From contig JAPLMO010000472.1 of the NCBI GenBank assembly GCA_026386995.1, positions 1-16,642 of the forward strand: DNA of 16,642 bases, given 5' to 3'. Positions 13,050 to 16,642 of this stretch are shown here, piece after piece (positions within the stretch are counted from its first letter, which is position 1; each line of letters starts with the position of its first letter). The notes below the pieces were generated by a model. It ran no database searches and was not told the DNA's origin. It saw only the letters and a program-made list of their open reading frames with translations. The stretch is from Planctomycetota bacterium (GTDB taxonomy: Bacteria; Planctomycetota; Phycisphaerae; FEN-1346). A program made the translations under genes and the position numbers.

Positions 13050-15155
13050 ATGACGGGGAGGGAAACTGAAATGAGATATATGTTCAGCAAACGATGGCTC
13101 ATCGCCGTGGCGTCGGCGCTCGCGTACTTGGCGATCGGCGCTGCGGCGGCAACGGGGGCCGACGCCAAAAAGTCGCCCGCGCCGGCCAAGGCGCCGGCCA
13201 AGGCCGAGGCGCCCAAACCTAACGCCACCAAGCCCGCCCCGGCCACGCTGGCGGAACCGCCTGCTGTGGAGTCCGCCGCCCCCTCGGGCGGCACGACCGC
13301 CGCGGAGCCCGTCCTCGTCGGCGAAGACGGCAAGATCGAGAGCCTCCACGCCAAGAACGAGGACGTCTCGAATGTCCTGGAACTGCTGTCGCGCCAGTAC
13401 CAGGTCAACATCATCGCCAGCCAGGGCGTCAAGGGCAAGGTGACGGCAGACCTGTACAACGTCTCGATCGACGAGGTCCTGGACGCCATCTGCCGCGCCA
13501 ACGGCCTGAAGTGGACCCGAGAGAACACCTCGATCTACGTCAACACCGCCGCGGAAGCCACGGCGGTCAGGACCGACGAGTCGCGCCTCGTGACCGAGGT
13601 CTTCCCCTTGAACTACCTGACGGCCGAGGACGCGGCAAAACTCATCGTGCCCGCCCTGTCGGCGAAGGGCACGTCGGCGGTCAACGCGCCGACCGAGAAG
13701 GGCCTGCCGTCGGGCTCCAGCGGATCGACCGGGGCAAACAGTTTCGGCCTCCAGGACGCGATCATCGTGCGGGACTTCCCGGAGAACATAGAACGCGTCC
13801 GCGACATCCTGAAACGCATGGACCGCCGGCCGCGCCAGGTCCTCGTGGAGGCCACGATTCTCGAGGTGACACTCGAAGACGATACGAGCCTGGGTGTGGA
13901 TTTCAACGCCCTCTCGGGTATCGACTTCCATCAACTGTCGGCGACCGCCGCCGCCGTCGCGACGCCGACCCGGACCAACGTGACCGACCCGACGGCGCTG
14001 GCCAACGGCGGGCCCGCCGGGGACGCCAGCGCGCCCGTGCCGCAGCCCGGCCGGGCAGCGACGCAACCCGGCCCGTGGGGCCAGGTCCGTACTCAAGGCT
14101 TCGCCACGCCGGGTGCTGGCCTGAACATCGGCTTCATCACCAACGACGTGTCGGTGTTCATCAATGCGATGGAGACGGTCACGGACACCACGATCCTGTC
14201 GAACCCGAAGGTGCTGGCCGTCAATAAGCAACGGTCGCAGGTCATCGTGGGCCAACGCCTTCCATACCTCACCACGACGAACTCGGAGACGACGGCGGTG
14301 CAGACGGTCAACTTCCTGGACGTTGGCACGGAACTGGCCTTCCGGCCCTTCATCAGCGACGACGGGTACGTGCGGCTGGAGGTCCATCCGAAGGTCTCCA
14401 GCGCCACCTTCACCCCAAACGGCGAATTCAGCACCCTGCCGGGCGAAAACACCACCGAGGTCACGGCCAACATTATGGTCAAGGACGGTCACACGATTGT
14501 CATCGGTGGCCTCTTCAAGGAGGCGACGTCGACGGGGCGGTTGCAGGTGCCAGGGCTGGGGAACATTCCAGGCCTAGGATGGCTGTTCCGGTCGAACGAC
14601 GACAGCACGAAACGCAAGGAAATAATCGTCCTGCTGACGCCGCACATCATCGACGACGAGGAGGCGGCCAACGACATCGGCGTCCAGGCCCTCGACGACG
14701 CCAAGCGCCGGTGCCTGGGTATGCGCGAGGGCTTCAGTTGGTTCACGCGGGAGAGGATCCAGGTCCTCTATCTCCATGCGGCCGACAAGGCCTGGCAGGA
14801 ATACGAGAAAAACCACAAGCCCTCCGATCTTTCCTGGGCCCTGTGGAACACGGAGGTGGCCCTGAACATCGCGCCGAACACCCTGAAGGCCCTCCGCATG
14901 AAGGACATGATCCTCTCGGAGAAGCGCGGCGAGCCGTACGAGCCGCCGAACTGGACCATCTGGGACAGTATCCAGGATCGCCTGAAGGAGATGGACGAGG
15001 CCAAGCGGTCGGCCGCGGAAGAGAATGCCGCAGAAGGGAAGGCCGTACCGCCGCCGGCCGCAGCGAAGCCTGTGCCTGCACCGAACGCCCCTGCACCCTC
15101 GCCGCCCGCGCCCGAGAAGAAAGACGCCGCGGCGACCAGCGCACCCAAACAGTAG
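13050..15155 (+). CDS. pilQ: PilQ/GspD-family secretin with a long C-terminal extension
   Basis: An outer-membrane secretin of 701 residues. A signal peptide (about 11-38, WLIAVASALAYLAIGAAAATGADA) is followed by an Ala/Pro/Lys-rich linker (39-86), an N0/STN-like domain (95-166, ending WTRENTSIYV), an N1 domain (182-258, FPLNYLTAEDAAKLI; RVRDILKRMDRRPRQVLVEA) and the secretin core (about 260-535), containing ILSNPKVLAVNKQ (382-394), VGTELAFRPF (425-434), VKDGHTIVIGGLFKE (477-491), VPGLGNIPGLGWLF (500-513) and KEIIVLLTPHII (523-534). Residues 535-660 are a helical extension rich in W, E and K, and 661-701 a Pro/Ala tail; classical secretins end near the core. ATG 13050 has GAGGAGGT (13037-13044) five bases away; ATG 13071 with GGGAGGG is a workable alternative. 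Confidence 0.93.
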   Translation: MTGRETEMRYMFSKRWLIAVASALAYLAIGAAAATGADAKKSPAPAKAPAKAEAPKPNATKPAPATLAEPPAVESAAPSGGTTAAEPVLVGEDGKIESLHAKNEDVSNVLELLSRQYQVNIIASQGVKGKVTADLYNVSIDEVLDAICRANGLKWTRENTSIYVNTAAEATAVRTDESRLVTEVFPLNYLTAEDAAKLIVPALSAKGTSAVNAPTEKGLPSGSSGSTGANSFGLQDAIIVRDFPENIERVRDILKRMDRRPRQVLVEATILEVTLEDDTSLGVDFNALSGIDFHQLSATAAAVATPTRTNVTDPTALANGGPAGDASAPVPQPGRAATQPGPWGQVRTQGFATPGAGLNIGFITNDVSVFINAMETVTDTTILSNPKVLAVNKQRSQVIVGQRLPYLTTTNSETTAVQTVNFLDVGTELAFRPFISDDGYVRLEVHPKVSSATFTPNGEFSTLPGENTTEVTANIMVKDGHTIVIGGLFKEATSTGRLQVPGLGNIPGLGWLFRSNDDSTKRKEIIVLLTPHIIDDEEAANDIGVQALDDAKRRCLGMREGFSWFTRERIQVLYLHAADKAWQEYEKNHKPSDLSWALWNTEVALNIAPNTLKALRMKDMILSEKRGEPYEPPNWTIWDSIQDRLKEMDEAKRSAAEENAAEGKAVPPPAAAKPVPAPNAPAPSPPAPEKKDAAATSAPKQ

Positions 15156-15165
15156 GAGCCCGACC

Positions 15166-16287
15166 ATGCAGATAAAACGCGCGATCCTCTGCGTCGCCGT
15201 GACGATGATGGCCTTGGCGGCCGGCTGCGGACAACTTCAGATGGACAAGAACCGCGAAGAGGCCCGCCAGCGCTGGGGCGTCTCGCGGGCCGACATGGTC
15301 ACCCGGATGGCCGAGGGCTACTTCCAGCGCGGCGAGATGGGCCGCGCGCGGCAGTCGATCGAGGACCTTCTGCGCGCGGGCGTGCCTTACGCGCCGCTTT
15401 ACGCGCTGGCGGCCCGCATCGAAGCCGATAAGGGCGACCTCGATGGCGCCCGGGCGTTTGCCGATCACGCGGTGACGCTCGACCCGCAGTCCGCCGAGGC
15501 TCGCTACGTGCTCGGAACGATCGAGCAGACGCTCGGTCATACCGACCGGGCCCTGTACCTGTTCTCGGAGGCCGTGCGTCTGGACCCGAACCAGTCGCGG
15601 TACGCCTTGGCGCACGCGGAATTGCAGGTGGCCCAGGGCCAGCCTGAAGAGGCGGTCAAGGGGCTTCGCGAGGCTGCGGAGCGCATGCCCGGCCGGGCCG
15701 AGGTCCATGCCGCTTTGGGCGACGTCCTCGCCCACCAAAAACGTTACAGCGCGGCCGCGGGCAGTTTCCGGATCGCCCTGCGGCTGGAACCGCAGCGGAC
15801 GGACCTGAAGGAGCGGCTCGCGCGGGCCCTGTATGCCTCCGGCGATTACAACGAGGCCGAGTCGTTGCTTGCGGACCTGACGCTGGCGCAGCCGGACTTT
15901 GCGTCCACCTGGGTCCACGGCATGCGGGCCGATTGCCTGCTGGCGACCGGCCGCGTAAAGGCGGCCCGCGAAATCTACATCGCCCAGTCCCAGAACTCCC
16001 GGGCCGCCGTTGCGGCGCGGGTGGGCCTGGCGAAGTGCGATATCCTGGACAATCGCCTGCCGAGCGCGCGGAAGAACCTGGAAGAGGCGCTCTCGCGGCA
16101 GCCGCAGCACGCCGAGGCCAACGCCCTGATGGGCTACGTCCTCCTGACGGAAGGCCGGCCCGGCGAGGCCACGGCCCATCTGAGCATGGCGTTACAGGAC
16201 CCGCAGTGCGCCGGCCGCCAGACAATCGAGCGCATTCTGGCGAAGGCCCGGGGTGATCGCCCCGAGGCGCCGGCGGCGGACAATTAG
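15166..16287 (+). CDS. TPR-repeat lipoprotein, possible pilotin or assembly factor
   Basis: A 373-residue protein with a lipoprotein-type signal: basic MQIKR, a hydrophobic core and ALAAGC, giving Cys21 as the lipidated residue (the position three before Cys is Ala, not the preferred Leu). Residues about 45-360 form a row of eight or nine tetratricopeptide repeats, for example AEARYVLGTIEQTLGHTDRA, AEVHAALGDVLAHQKRYSAA and AEANALMGYVLLTEGRPGEA, with the usual small-residue and proline spacing. ATG 15166 lies seven bases after AGGAG (15154-15158), just behind the secretin gene. PilF/PilW-type TPR lipoproteins help secretins insert and multimerise; the position fits, but this protein is longer than those and its role is an inference. 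Confidence 0.85.
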   Translation: MQIKRAILCVAVTMMALAAGCGQLQMDKNREEARQRWGVSRADMVTRMAEGYFQRGEMGRARQSIEDLLRAGVPYAPLYALAARIEADKGDLDGARAFADHAVTLDPQSAEARYVLGTIEQTLGHTDRALYLFSEAVRLDPNQSRYALAHAELQVAQGQPEEAVKGLREAAERMPGRAEVHAALGDVLAHQKRYSAAAGSFRIALRLEPQRTDLKERLARALYASGDYNEAESLLADLTLAQPDFASTWVHGMRADCLLATGRVKAAREIYIAQSQNSRAAVAARVGLAKCDILDNRLPSARKNLEEALSRQPQHAEANALMGYVLLTEGRPGEATAHLSMALQDPQCAGRQTIERILAKARGDRPEAPAADN

Positions 16288-16324
16288 TGGAACACACATA
16301 GCGCGGCGGGTCTCCGCGTATGTG

Positions 16325-16369
16325 CGCGGCGGGCAGTCTTGCCCGCCGCGGTGGGCAAGACTGCCCACC
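16325..16369. repeat. Paired hairpins that also form one long palindrome
   Basis: CGCGGCGGGCA/TGCCCGCCGCG (16325-16335 with 16340-16350) and GGTGGGCA/TGCCCACC (16350-16357 with 16362-16369) are two adjacent hairpins with 4-base loops GTCT and AGAC. The whole block is also near-palindromic, with the first hairpin pairing with the second over about 25 bp. It lies between the TPR gene and the last gene. No U-run follows, so a terminator role is unclear; a REP/BIME-like element is more likely. Confidence 0.65.
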
Positions 16370-16395
16370 GCGCGATTTGGAGGAGGCAGTCGGCC

Positions 16396-16642
16396 GTGAT
16401 TGAATTGCGTCGGGCGGCGGCCGTGATTCTGTTGTTCCTCGGCGTGGGGGTGGGCCTGCACCTCCTCCTGAGCCCCCTGCGCGAAATGCAGCTGCCCTCC
16501 GCCGCCAAGGCGATGACGCTTGCGCTGGGCCTGGCGCTTTCGGTGATGGGCCTGATTGGTGGGTACCTGGTGGCCCGCATGCCGAAGGAGCGGATCCAGA
16601 ACATCGCCGACTACCTGGAGAACATGGTGCGTCGCGGCAGGG
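16396..16642 (+). CDS. Two-TM membrane protein, N-terminal part, cut by window edge
   Basis: The first 82 residues of a protein running off the right edge. It starts at GTG 16396, nine bases after GGAGGAGG (16379-16386). Two membrane helices are visible, about 8-26 (AAVILLFLGVGVGLHLLLS) and 39-60 (AMTLALGLALSVMGLIGGYL), followed by a basic, probably cytoplasmic segment (ARMPKERIQNIADYLENMVR). I recognise no family from this part. Its position downstream of the TPR gene, across a hairpin block, makes membership of the pilus operon possible but not certain. Confidence 0.7.
   Translation, partial: MIELRRAAAVILLFLGVGVGLHLLLSPLREMQLPSAAKAMTLALGLALSVMGLIGGYLVARMPKERIQNIADYLENMVRRGR

Noticed and set aside
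12612..14492. 626-codon minus-strand frame opposite the PilP-like and secretin genes
   Set aside because: It is a GC-driven shadow; its peptide is arginine- and glycine-rich with no motif, while the plus strand carries clear secretin signatures.

Overview
The window is GC-rich bacterial chromosome. Gene content and style point to a Planctomycetota-like bacterium: a pilMNOPQ-type cluster with two prepilins, large spacers full of hairpin repeats, and REP-associated transposases. The phylum is inferred from style only; no rRNA or marker gene in the window settles it.

Layout. Positions 1-176 (minus) hold the N-terminal part of a REP-associated Y1 transposase (RAYT) behind a near-consensus promoter and a perfect 13-bp inverted repeat. 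A gene-poor stretch with two palindromes follows, then uvrB (769-2742) and nadC (2765-3652), closely spaced. From 3653 to about 6500 lies an accessory island. It contains a duplicated 40-bp hairpin repeat, a second RAYT of a different subfamily (3776-4237), a cluster of four 20-bp repeat units, and a lower-GC cassette (4820-5978). That cassette carries a RelA/SpoT-domain protein and an 82-residue partner on the minus strand, bracketed by 24-bp inverted repeats. A tyrosine-recombinase C-terminal remnant abuts it, followed by a large nested palindrome and a tandem repeat. birA (6558-7538) follows, then an 840-base spacer with a MITE-like element (about 7600-7727, with an 8-bp direct repeat at its borders) and a structured leader.

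The right half is one functional unit for a type IV pilus / type II secretion-like machine. It contains a GspG-like major pseudopilin (8380-8868) with its own terminator, a small single-pass membrane protein, a second pseudopilin, PilM, PilN, PilO, a PilP/GspC-like protein, a PilQ/GspD secretin and a TPR lipoprotein. PilM-N-O-P would form the inner-membrane platform and PilQ the outer-membrane channel, with the TPR lipoprotein a possible pilotin or assembly factor. No ATPase (PilB/PilT), PilC or prepilin peptidase is present, so these must be encoded elsewhere. The window ends inside a two-TM membrane protein.

The most notable signals lie outside the genes. Two unrelated hairpin families each occur as inverted pairs headed by GTAG, the tetranucleotide recognised by E. 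coli REP transposase. Three other repeat families share a GGGACA core. The RelA/SpoT gene pair sits in what looks like a mobile cassette.
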